Below are positions 1-8,311 of a stretch of 14,348 nt of DNA, in pieces (position 1 is the stretch's first letter; every line of letters starts with the position of its first letter). The notes beneath the pieces were generated by a model. It had not been told where the DNA came from. It did no database searches and saw only the letters and a list, made by a program, of their open reading frames with translations. Source of the DNA: Rodentolepis nana (Eukaryota; Platyhelminthes; Cestoda; Cyclophyllidea; Hymenolepididae); assembly GCA_900617975.1 (NCBI GenBank), contig UZAE01001241.1:1-14348 (forward strand). The letters are read 5' to 3'. The translations under genes and the position numbers were made by a program.

Positions 1-53
1 CCCCCAACTTACATTTGCCTAAACCCACCCGGCAGTTGCATTTAATTTTTAAC

Positions 54-96
54 AGGGCTAATGATAAATATCACAGAGCCTGCCATTTGAAATAAT
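54..96 (+). repeat. 5'-truncated fragment of the SINE-like family
   Basis: This is the last ~40 bp of the family found five more times in the window. It starts at the shared block AGGGCTAATGATAA and ends with the 3' motif GCCTGCCATTTGAAATAAT. It lies in the sense direction (tail to the right), opposite to the adjoining units at 97-498. The upstream sequence (1-53) does not match the family, so the fragment is truncated there. Its tail seems to be the target into which the neighbouring unit inserted. Confidence 0.7.
83..96. repeat. Target-site duplication, left arm (right arm 499-512)
   Basis: The 14-mer CCATTTGAAATAAT occurs exactly at both edges of the 97-498 composite unit. A caveat is that this string also resembles the family's own tail, so the left arm doubles as the end of the older fragment at 54-96. 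Confidence 0.55.
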
Positions 97-178
97 TTAT
101 TTATATCAAATGGCAGGCGTTATGAGGGTTATCATTAGCCCTTTAGTTGACTTCAGGCTTCACAGAGGGGAGGGAACA
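97..178 (-). repeat. Partial SINE-like unit (3' part) joined to copy A
   Basis: Read on the minus strand this is the 3' ~80 bp of the family: the CTCTGTGAAGCCTGAAGTC region, then AAAGGGCTAATGATAAC, CGCCTGCCATTTGATA and an ATAAATAAA tail. It stops abruptly at GAGGGAACAT, where the tail of the full-length copy A begins. Together, 97-498 form a head-to-tail arrangement of one complete and one partial unit. Confidence 0.75.
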
Positions 179-498
179 TTTATTTATATCAAATGGCAGG
201 CGTTTTGATAGGTATCATTAGTCCTTTAGTTGACTACGGGCTTCATAAAGGGGAGGAGGAACATCAAAGTGAAAAAAGTCGATAGGGAGGAACGGAAAAG
301 TGGTTTAAAGATGTAAAAGAGACAGACACAAAGGTAGAGAAAAAGGTAAAATGAGTACTGTGAAAGTGGTCGAAAATGACATACAGTGGGGTGATGGTAG
401 TTTGAAGTCAGAAGTCAACTGCCAGTTAATAGACTTTTGCCGTATGAGTATACGTTGCCCAGGGTGCACCACGTGGAGGTAAGTCTCTCGCACACCCC
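179..498 (-). mobile_element. SINE-like retroposon, copy A
   Basis: This is a full-length copy. In sense (minus) orientation it starts near GGTGTGCGAGAGACTTACC and runs through GTGGTGCACCCTGGGCAACG, ACTCATACGGCAAAA and a pyrimidine-rich middle. It ends in CGCCTGCCATTTGATATAAATAA. It shares both ends with copies B-E. With the partial unit at 97-178 it is flanked by a 14-bp direct repeat, CCATTTGAAATAAT, at 83-96 and 499-512. Defined ends, an A-rich simple tail and 14-15 bp duplications suggest target-primed reverse transcription. No tRNA, 7SL or 5S head was recognised, so SINE is inferred from structure. It could also be the non-autonomous tail of a LINE. Confidence 0.8.
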
Positions 499-512
499 CC
501 ATTTGAAATAAT

Positions 513-834
513 AATTTTTAAAATTTCAACGTCCCGAATTTGTGCCCGCATTTTGTGGAGTTTTTTTATCACATACAAGACTTCGTTTGGGTAGTTAAGA
601 TCACCTGAAGGATAGAAAAAATGTTAAAGATGGTCAGATAAAAATCGGCTTTATTGACAATATTGATTGCTGTTTAGGGAAACGTCACTTTTTGTGTATC
701 ATAATGCAGCTTCGCTCGGAAGTCAAATTTGTGCTTTGTCGCTTCACGCGGTCGAGTTTTAAATCGGAAGACTTCTTTCTTGTAGATAGAGCCTGTCCAA
801 ACAGTTGTAAAGACGTCAGCATCTTCCCTCCACA
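513..834. other. Upstream region of gene 1
   Basis: No gene is supported here. An open frame from ATG 704 runs to 910, over the proposed gene 1 start, in a different frame, and could be an overlapping upstream ORF. CGGAAG (717-722 and 766-771) and GACGTCAG (near 812-819) resemble ETS and CRE promoter elements, but such short matches are weak evidence. The rest is AT-rich and unremarkable. Confidence 0.3.
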
Positions 835-3756
835 ATGGCTCAAAACCGGATGGAGTTTTGGATGCTCAAACAAGGTGGGTTTCACGCCCCATTTGCTACT
901 TCACTTTTAGTTATAATGCCTGCTTTTTCTCAGTACTGTTTGTATAATGTAAATTGTTTTTTTAATATCTTGTCTGTATTAGCAGTTATTTATCCAGTTT
1001 AATTAATTAATTACGACTGAACTTGACAAACCGGAACTGCCATTCAGGTACCAAAATGGAGTCGGAGGGGGGCGATGGTTCTATTCATGAAATTGTTTAT
1101 CTATTTATTTATTTATTACAAATGGCAGGCGTTTTGGCAATTATCATTAGCCCTTTAGCTGATTTCGGACTTCACAGAAGGGAGGAGGAACATCATAGTG
1201 AAAAAAGGTTGAGAGGGGGAAATAGAAGAGTGATTCACCGATGTAAAGAGACAGATGGACACAAATGCAGAGAAAAGGTAAGATAAGTACTGTGGAAGTG
1301 GTCGAATATGACATACAATGGGTTCATGGTAGTTTGAAGTCAGAAGTCGACTGCCGTATGAGTATACGTTTCCCAGAGTGCACCGTGTGGAGGTAAGTCT
1401 ATCGCAACCCTTCATATAACTGTAACTTTAGAAAATTGGACCATGACATAATTACCTAGACCTATCCGGAATAGTTCCTAACCGGATGTGTTTTACCTAT
1501 CCGAAATGGAGTGAGAAGTTCTATACTTCTACTAGATCTCCTATGATTTATCTCTTCTTTACAGATTTCTTGTTTTGCTGTGGTTATAATAGAATACTAT
1601 ATATATTTATAGGCCTTTCTATTACTCATTTCCTACGATGGTCTGGTTATTTTCAGTAGGCGACCAGATTCCTTAGCAGAAGCCTGATTGCACAATGGTC
1701 TGCATAACACACATACTTGGGGAGGAGATCTACTCCCTTTCGCCTCAGTCCTTAGAATAGACGAAGCAAGTCTAATTACTGGTTAAAAATGCCTATATAG
1801 TCGATTCACAGGAAAAAATTTAGTCGGTAGGATGAAATAAGAAATTTGTCTTAGTAATTCCTTTAATTGCGTACACACCGTGATGACGTCGATGAGGGCT
1901 AAACAATCCGATTTTAGAGCATTTGAATTCTCATAAATTGGGGAAAACCGCAAGTAGTATGGTAAACCCAGACCATTCCATAAATTGACCAATAAAACGC
2001 CAGGAAACAATCTCCCCTATCTCGCTTTATTACCTTGACGACTGTGTATTTGTTTATTGTTGAACGATGATTATTTTTCCTAATTTTTGTTAAGATACTA
2101 AATAAATTTTTCCATAAATATGTTTTACATTAAGTGGTTTTTGAAAAGACCACACTACTCCCAATGGACTACATTTTCAAGTCATACTCTCAAATTTAAC
2201 TTACAGTTTGCTTCAATATATCTCAATGCTCATGGGAGGTTGAAAGGGCATGAGCAAGTCTATATAGAGAAGGATAAGGATGCACGAAAAGCATGCCTAG
2301 CAGCTGGGCGAAAGCAATGACAATAATTTAACCACGATTAGTCATTTTATCATTGGGCATGCCGTATTTGAGTTCTTGTACTATTCCCAAAGTGAAAAGC
2401 TTCACCATTAGAGAAGAGTTAGCCCGATGGGAAGCTCGCATTGCTACTATCGGCAGCATATCTGGCTGCTACCTATATTGGCGATCAATTCTGTTCCGAT
2501 GCTTTGTTACAATTTCCGTTATATAGTGTAATTTTTATTTTCTCCAATACTGTTCAATTATGGTTCCAAAGTATTACTGAATTTGGTTTTTGACTAAATC
2601 CATTTTCAAGGTTCTGCTTTGATCAGCCGGTAGTTTTCATAGTGATCTTGCGTATGTTTGGTATTAATTTAGAGTAGTCCAACCTTTTTATGTAATGACG
2701 AAATTTTTTGTTTGCATTTCATGAATTCCTATTGAAAGGTAAGGAAATTCGATTGACTCTTGACCTATGGCTCATTTTTTTTGTTTTAGCACTCAGGGTG
2801 AAATTACTTCAAAGGACCAGCCTTCATCGTCTAATCCCGACGTGAGTAATTTGCCCCTTCTTTTCTGTCTGAATTTTTTTTTGCCACCCAATGAAAATTC
2901 CGGCGAAAGCAATTCGCAATACACTTCTAAGTTAGACTTGCAACAATTTTTTATTTCCATTTTATTGTGGAGTCACCATTCGATGGTAGGTAGCGATGAG
3001 GTATTTTTTTCATTTGATACAAATCATTTAAAATGCGAATTCGGTGGAGCAATGTTTAGCTGTCTGGATCACGCGCATATTATTGGGAGGCTAGAGGAGT
3101 CAAGTTCGAACTTTTGCTTTCGTAAACTAACACTTCCCCAAAGTGTCAATCGTTTTGGTGAGATTATTTAACTTAATTTCTTGTTCTTCCAGAACCTTTC
3201 CGCAAGCAAGAAAATTGCCAAGAAGTTGAGGTATGTTTCCCAACAAGTAGTCTTTATGCTTACCTAGGAATTCAAGCAATTCTCCTTAAATACGCTTTCT
3301 TTATTAGGAATTGCTTGCGATACTTTCTTCCACCAAAGTGGTCGAGTGAAAAAGAACGAATTCAATTAATGTCCGACGCTGAATTAGCGGAATTCCCCCT
3401 CGATTCCTTCTTTACTCAATATGAGACGGGTTTGAGAGCTGTGCGTTGCCAGTTTACAGTCGCCAATATTTTCCTCGTTTTCAAACCATCCTATTTTATT
3501 TTGTTGTAGCTATTAGACACCGTCAAATCCCAAGCCACTGTTACTAGTGAAGCTCTAGACAATCTACGAATGGATGTGGGAAGGTTACTTGATAGGATTG
3601 CTCCGGTATGTGTGTATCACCCAAGCTGCCTATCCAAGCGACTGAAATTACCTTAACAATATTAATTATTTTTAGACTTTGCAAGCATCTTCACAACCGC
3701 TGGAGGACGTGGACACACTAGTGAGGAAATATCTCGACGATAACGAACAGAATTAG
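835..3756 (+). CDS. Gene 1: small charged protein of unknown function, seven exons, 154 aa
   Basis: The exons are 835-874, 2627-2651, 2790-2841, 3193-3230, 3308-3440, 3510-3605 and 3676-3756 (TAG). All junctions are GT-AG, phases match throughout, and the joined reading frame is open. ATG 835 has a strong context (ACAATGG) and gives MAQNRMEFWMLKQ. The middle is Ser/Lys-rich (SASKKIAKKLR, about residues 41-52). Then come FLPPKWSSEKERIQL and a likely amphipathic helical C-terminal half with LLDTVKSQATVTSEALDNLR and VDTLVRKYLDDNEQN. There is no signal peptide or membrane segment. Introns 4-6 are 77, 69 and 70 nt; intron 1 is 1752 nt and holds SINE copy B. The 25-nt exon 2 and the GTGCGT donor of exon 5 are the weakest parts. 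The last two exons are the surest. The family is not recognised. Confidence 0.65.
1098..1410 (-). mobile_element. SINE-like retroposon, copy B, in intron 1 of gene 1
   Basis: This is a near-full-length copy in sense on the minus strand, so antisense to gene 1. The 5' end is near 1410 (GGGTTGCGATAGACTTACC) and the 3' end has a long TAATAAATAAATAAATAG tail at about 1098-1120. It lacks the roughly 16 bp covering TCTATTAACCGG that copies A, C and E keep, an internal deletion. Flanks TTCATATAACTGTA (1411-1424) and TTCATGAAATTGTT (1084-1097) match at 10 of 14 positions and may be a decayed target-site duplication. On the gene 1 strand it presents a perfect donor, GTGGAG|GTAAGT, at 1393. Confidence 0.8.
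1425..2626. other. Rest of gene 1 intron 1, no secure gene
   Basis: This is mainly AT-rich intronic sequence. Three open stretches lie in it. One is on the minus strand at 1783-2010 with a protein-like composition (motifs NLWNGLGLPYYLRF, CLALIDVITVCTQLKELLRQ). Two are on the plus strand, at 2120-2320 and 2359-2523 (FTIREELARWEARIATIG). None has a recognised domain or good splice signals, and none is needed to make gene 1 phase-consistent. They may be decayed transposon coding or chance. Around 1460-1508 a CCTATCCGGAAT-like word recurs three times, degenerately. Confidence 0.3.
2842..3192 (+). other. Gene 1 intron 3, open in the exon's frame
   Basis: The intron is 351 nt with donor GTGAGT and acceptor TTCTTGTTCTTCCAG. 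It stays open in the frame of the upstream exon until TAA near 3169-3171. Retention would therefore add about 109 residues and end the protein early. The translation is hydrophobic and low-complexity, so I read it as an intron that happens to be open. Confidence 0.5.
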
Positions 3757-4347
3757 ATGCGTACTTGGTGTATGATGCAAAATCTTTTTTAACCCCTTAT
3801 CTGTGTGCATTTTATGTAATAGATAAACTACTTGTGTATATAAATCTACATAAATTTTAGCAATAACTAACGACATGAGACTTTTTGTTTTTTTTGGGGG
3901 GGAGGGGGGGGGGTTAAGCGTAGAGTACTGCAACTATTAGGAGTTTGGGTAATCGTCTAAGAACATGTTTAGGAAGTTGATCAGAAGGTGCTTTTAGGCT
4001 CCAGTCAGGTTATCAGATACTCATTCTAAGACTAGGTAGGGGGAAGCGGATCGATGTTCGGTAAAAGGCTACACGAAAATGCAGCGACCTACGTGAGTAA
4101 ATGAAACGCTATACAAGGAGAGGCACGAATCAGAACTCAGCGAGGTGTCTCAGTTCAAGTTAATTCCAAATGACCAAGAAAGTGACGATGAGTTTGGTGG
4201 TCCTATTTCTAGTCATTCCATTAAGTTCCCATTTGAATGGTCCCAGAACATAAAATTAATAAAGACGAAACGAAATATGCACATTTAAATTGTATTCGTA
4301 GCAGTGTACAAGAGTCGTAAATCTAATGTGTTGAAACTTGGTAGGAA
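3757..4347. other. Convergent intergenic region between genes 1 and 4
   Basis: This holds the 3' ends of gene 1 (+) and gene 4 (-). No clean AATAAA lies close to either stop. The main landmark is a G-run, G7-A-G10, at 3896-3913 preceded by a T-run. Nothing else here looks coding or structured. Confidence 0.4.
3896..3913 (+). other. G7AG10 homopurine run, possible G-quadruplex
   Basis: Seventeen Gs are interrupted by one A, directly after TTTTTTTT, about 140 nt past the gene 1 stop codon. Such a run can form a G-quadruplex in DNA or in the 3'UTR transcript. It could equally be an assembly-sensitive homopolymer whose true length differs. Confidence 0.4.
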
Positions 4348-4525
4348 TTACGGGTTTGTGAAATAAGAGACTAAAAGCGATAAGGAAAAATGTATGCAAC
4401 TTACTTGCGTATATAGCAGCTACCGTGACAATGAAGCCACTGAGCTCGTTTCTGAAATGTGCTTTTGCCAATTGGGCAAGTTCTTCAGGTGGAAACCCTC
4501 CAGCAGCATCGTCAAGAGTGAACAT
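4348..4525 (-). CDS. Gene 4: 47-aa single-pass (tail-anchored-like) membrane protein
   Basis: The coding exons are 4405-4525 and 4348-4370, split by a 34-nt GT-AG intron (4371-4404, donor GTAAGT, acceptor CGCTTTTAG). The predicted protein starts MFTLDDAAGG, has FPPEELAQLAKAHFRN, then a hydrophobic segment at about residues 30-44 (FIVTVAAIYAISYF), and ends TNP. A strong acceptor lies 23 nt upstream of the ATG (at 4549), preceded by a branch-like CCAACTAACCC. It would suit either a 5' noncoding exon or spliced-leader trans-splicing, which flatworms use. The frame also stays open from that acceptor to the ATG, so an upstream coding exon is not excluded. Size and layout (MF start, acidic PEE, C-terminal helix) recall Tom5-type mitochondrial subunits. 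That is only an architectural resemblance. Confidence 0.45.
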
Positions 4526-4548
4526 CACGTGAGGCAAAAATTGGCGGG

Positions 4549-6247
4549 CTAATCCGTATTAGTGATCATTTGGGTTAGTTGGTATCAAAATCTTTAAATA
4601 AAAAACATGCAAAATTTCAAAGTAGTTATTAGGAACGATGAATGAATTTTATTGAAAAACAAAATTTTAATAAATCTTAATACTTATCCTAGTTGTCCAA
4701 ATAAGTTTAGACCTCTGCCCAAAATTGTGAGAACACAAACGGTATAGAGAGGAGGGATTTAATTGTAAAGATGAATAAAGTGTCAAAGCAGTAAGGTTAA
4801 TGAATATTAATCGCTGACTGGGTAGGATTAGTAGCAAGCTCTACTCTATCCAGAGAGTACTTTGATTAGCACTGACAGTCATGTGCACTATGCACCGCAT
4901 CACTTCAGGAGCTTTGTTATGTAGCGCGATAACTATTCAATGTACATATTTGGGCAGCTCATCAACTTCAGCGAGGGCGATAAAATTTAGTCGTGAACTA
5001 CCAGGTGAAGTGGAAGGATAAGCCGCATATTGCAGCAAGAAAAGGAAGAAATTAGTATAAGCGTGTACAGCAATTAAGGTGGGTATTTGATAAGAGCATT
5101 GAAGTATAACCAGTGAGTACAAGTGATGATTAGAATTTATAACCGTAGGAAAAATTAGTAATTATGAAAAGCGAAGTGTGGGTTATTTCTAAAGTTATCG
5201 CGTTGTGATACACAAACCATCTTGGTTTCAAAAGACCATACTAACCTTAGATCCTATATGTGTAAAACCTGAGAATCAAGCCCCCTTGAACACGTGAAGT
5301 GTTTAATACACATAGCTGTACGCCGTCTTCGTTATTTGGGAAAGCGTCTTATTCACAAAATCATCTCACCTTTGACTTAACATGTCAAAAATGATTTGGA
5401 TATAAACAAACTATGTGCATATGGTCTATTTCCAAGTGGATTGATCTATAATATTATATTTCTCAATAATTTCCACGAAAAATCTTTGGTAAAGATTTTT
5501 ATACAAAAATTAACGAATTATTCACTGGAATATAATAATAAATTCGTACCTTAACATCCACTTTAAATAGTACTGTGAGTCTGATTAAAACTGAAGAGTT
5601 TCGCATAGCTGCATATAATTTATTAAAACGCAAACCAAACTAAGGAATCGAACATTATGACAAATACGAGGTCTACACAACTCTAAGCACTCTATCACCA
5701 ACCGTTAACGGACAGATAAACGGTAAATTTAATCATGCTGACAAACCATAATCAGCAGTTTTACGGTGACGAAGATTTTTTTCATTTGAATGCAAGAAAA
5801 TTTAAGAACTAACGACATTTCGAAACCACTAATTTTGAAAGTGTTTACAAATTGGAGCATCGTTTACACTACTTTTTACCAAACAGCAATTTAAAGAGAA
5901 ATTTAAAATTTGCTTTGAAACTTTTATATTTAATAAAATCAATATAAGGGAGAAGCACAAAATTTTTTTCCAATAAAAATTACTGTGTCATAATCTTTTC
6001 AAAGGAGATTATAGCTGTTCCAAGATGATTAAATATAATAATAATAAATTTAGAAAAAAGAATTATTTGTAAACATATTCCTACAAGTAATAACAATTTA
6101 GATGAACTTTTTAAAGAACTCAAGTGGTTTACAGCCCATTGATAAACAGGTATATTTAATTCATTGGAGCCAATATTTGGCCTCCCTTGCGCCGCAAAGT
6201 GTGATTAGTCGGAGTCCTAGCTGTTTTCACGTCGCCTACTTATTTTA
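4549..6247. other. AT-rich region between divergent genes 4 and 2
   Basis: This is about 1.7 kb with stop codons in all frames for most of its length. One weak candidate is a minus-strand terminal exon at about 4937-5003. It follows an AG-free stretch with pyrimidine tracts and would read SRLNFIALAEVDELPKYVH then stop. I found no partner exon with matching phase. Promoters for both flanking genes probably lie here, but I see no clear core element. A GC-richer patch lies at about 6180-6240. Confidence 0.3.
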
Positions 6248-6334
6248 ATGTTGCCATTTCCGGATTACAATTATCCGATTGTATTCGTCATTACAACAAT
6301 TAAATCTCAAATTCCATTTCGTGGTTTTGCTTAA
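6248..6334 (+). CDS. Possible 28-codon upstream ORF of gene 2
   Basis: ATG 6248 opens a short frame (MLPFPDYNYPIVFV...) that ends at TAA 6332-6334, 28 nt before the gene 2 ATG. If the transcript starts upstream of 6248, it could reduce or gate translation of gene 2. The transcription start is unknown, so it may not be in the mRNA. Confidence 0.2.
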   Translation: MLPFPDYNYPIVFVITTIKSQIPFRGFA

Positions 6335-6362
6335 AGGAAACCACTTCAAAATTTCGTCTCTG

Positions 6363-8118
6363 ATGAATTCGCATGTAAGACCTGAGTCGTCAATCCGTGG
6401 ATTCAAAAGACGTAGCAATATTTTCCATCATGATACCGTCACTGCAAGGGCTATTTCCCGTCTCAGTCAAGCCGTCGCTCGAATGACGGCTAATGATACC
6501 GCAGGGACGAGTGCAAACTCTATCGAGGTATGGCCGTTCACACATTAAAAATGCGTTTTTAGGACACCCATCGAAAAAAATTTACTTCATCTACATCTTT
6601 AATACAACTTAGAGTTCAAACTGTGGGTCTCAATGATACTTCATCGACCTTTGGACTCTTTACTCAAAGGTACTAACATTGATTTAAGTACCAATTCATA
6701 GGAGTTACTTGCCTCGTGCCACATCCCCATTACCACTGCTTACTACTGGGAGCAAACGAAGCTACAGCTATGTTGTTGGTCATTCTCGTCCACTTGATAC
6801 GCATTTACCCTTCCCGAGTGCCCTTTCATCCTCTTCTCGTCGCATGACTAATTTAAATCGTTTCCATCAGCATCAACCAATCATCTGCGATGATGCAACA
6901 TCTTCTGATACATCTATGTTATCAATTACTCCTCCACGATCTGAGCCTAGTGTCGGTTCTTCAGCTGATTTATCAAGTTGTGCTAATGAGTCACATCCAA
7001 CCGTTTTGCATTCCTCATATCGACAAAAACGTCGGCGGAAAAGAAGGAAAGATGGGCAAAATTCACACTTCACAGGTCTTGCTGATGATTGCCGATGGAA
7101 TCATTGGCGTATCTCAAATCCTCCAATCGATGATGATGAACGCGTTCATCGAACTTCCAAACGGGTAGATATACTGGATATTGATGATGAAGACTCTTCT
7201 GAAGAGGGTCCAATAAAGAAGGCAAGAGTTACGGAGAAGGTACTTGAAATTCCACCCTCTTTTCATAGTCAAGGTCGTTGTAAATGCGGTAATCATCAAC
7301 TTAGGAGAACAGCTTCCCTCTCCCCCAAACGATCTCATCGTCATTTTGGTGAATCACATGAGGGTAGTGAAGCTTTATCAAAGAAGCTTCGAAAACCGAC
7401 TAAGTTTCGTAAGAGTTTGTTAAATTCTCGACAATCGACTCCATTAATTAGCCACTCTGTGCATTGTGATGGCATGCCCCATGACAATCAATTCGAGGAA
7501 TTTTCATCAAGTCAGCCCTTGAATGGCAATTCTGATGAAGATGCAGACGGTAAATCATTTTGAAGCTCTCTTTCAACATTTATCATAAATTTGTTCTTTT
7601 TCTGATTGAAATGATACTCTTATAGTTAAGGCAGTTGATCCTTAAAATTGTGGGTTCTTTACAAAGTATATTTTTCGAACAATTTCACCACGTTCCTAAT
7701 GAGGAGGGAGATGGTAATTGAAAATTTTGAAAATAGTCTCGGGAACGTCTTTCTTATTTTTGTGGGAAATTGATCTTTAGCAGAACTGTCTGAAAAATCG
7801 CTTGACAGATTAGAGTTTAATCATTCGATTCTCATAAGTACACATATCATGATTAACCGTAGTGGTTAAAACCTAATTGCAGAATTTTACTTAAAGTGTG
7901 TGCGTGTGCATGATTAACTGTTATTTTGCACTTTGAGTAGTACAATTTTATTAACTCAAGTATTGTCAATTCAAAAACGAATAGATGGGGAATATGGTCA
8001 TATTCTATTCTTAAGGGACCGTTTTACCTAAATAATGCCTTCATACGTGTGAACCTAAACTGTTTTTTTAGGTGACGACGAATGCAGTGATGACACTCCC
8101 CCCAAAAATAACTGCTGA
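6363..8118 (+). CDS. Gene 2: low-complexity, probably nuclear protein, four exons, 388 aa
   Basis: The exons are 6363-6527, 6563-6669, 6702-7549 and 8072-8118 (TGA). Introns are 35, 32 and 522 nt, all GT-AG, and every phase matches (the second is AG|G, Arg). The N-terminus has basic KRR and a possible helix, TARAISRLSQAVARM (about 27-41). A long Ser/Pro/His-rich, probably disordered region follows. A strong NLS, KRRRKRRK, lies at about 200-207 and an acidic patch, DILDIDDEDSSEE, at about 247-259. A second basic site, IKKAR, follows at about 262-266, then a lone CKCGNH Cys/His cluster at about 284-289, the CDK-like site SLSPKR, and a lysine-rich stretch. The tail is acidic (SDEDADGDDECSDD). 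A chromatin or RNA-linked nuclear role is inference from composition; no domain was recognised. The last exon is less certain, because another acceptor exists at 8220. Confidence 0.7.
7550..8071 (+). other. Gene 2 intron 3
   Basis: This is a 522-nt AT-rich intron with donor GTAAAT and acceptor TGTTTTTTTAG. If it were retained, translation would stop after four more codons (TGA 7561-7563). I see nothing else inside it. Confidence 0.6.
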
Positions 8119-8219
8119 ATTGTGTAATCATCATTCATTTCTTATACGGTTGTACTTTTATTTTTTAATTTATAATTATGTGACAGTTTCTACATTTCGT
8201 TTTCTTTTTTATAATCCAG

Positions 8220-8311
8220 GTGACTCTTATATTGGGATTAACCATATTGTGGTTAGAATGGCCATATCTGTTTGCAATTATGTAAATCGACCTGCAACGA
8301 GATTACTTTAA
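8220..8311 (+). CDS. Possible alternative last exon of gene 2
   Basis: A second good acceptor (T-rich tract, then ATAATCCAG at 8219) precedes a stretch that also begins GTGAC, in the same phase as exon 4. It stays open to TAA 8309-8311, giving DSYIGINHIVVRM and onward. Use of it would replace the acidic tail by a longer, more hydrophobic one. The composition fits gene 2 less well than the 8072 exon. Confidence 0.25.

Noticed and set aside
1023..1286. Plus-strand 87-codon open frame
   Set aside because: It lies mostly inside copy B of the repeat, is read antisense to the element, and starts in unrelated flank; a by-product of the repeat.
3085..3120. AGTTCGAACTTTT as a tRNA B box
   Set aside because: No A box or cloverleaf arms can be found around it; no tRNA gene was seen anywhere in the window.
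2767..3171. 134-codon open frame as a single-exon gene
   Set aside because: Its first part is the real exon 2790-2841 of gene 1. The rest has a clean GTGAGT donor, an intron-like composition and a good acceptor at 3192.
4937..5122. Minus-strand 61-codon open frame as a coding gene or as the upstream exon of gene 4
   Set aside because: The 5' part looks like a pyrimidine-rich intron end with no AG. Joining it to gene 4 would need a weak GTAGTT donor, so only a weak terminal-exon possibility remains.
6873..7344. Open frames on the opposite strand and in other frames across gene 2
   Set aside because: They are shadows of the long gene 2 exon 3, whose frame is supported by phase-matched introns and by the NLS and acidic pattern.
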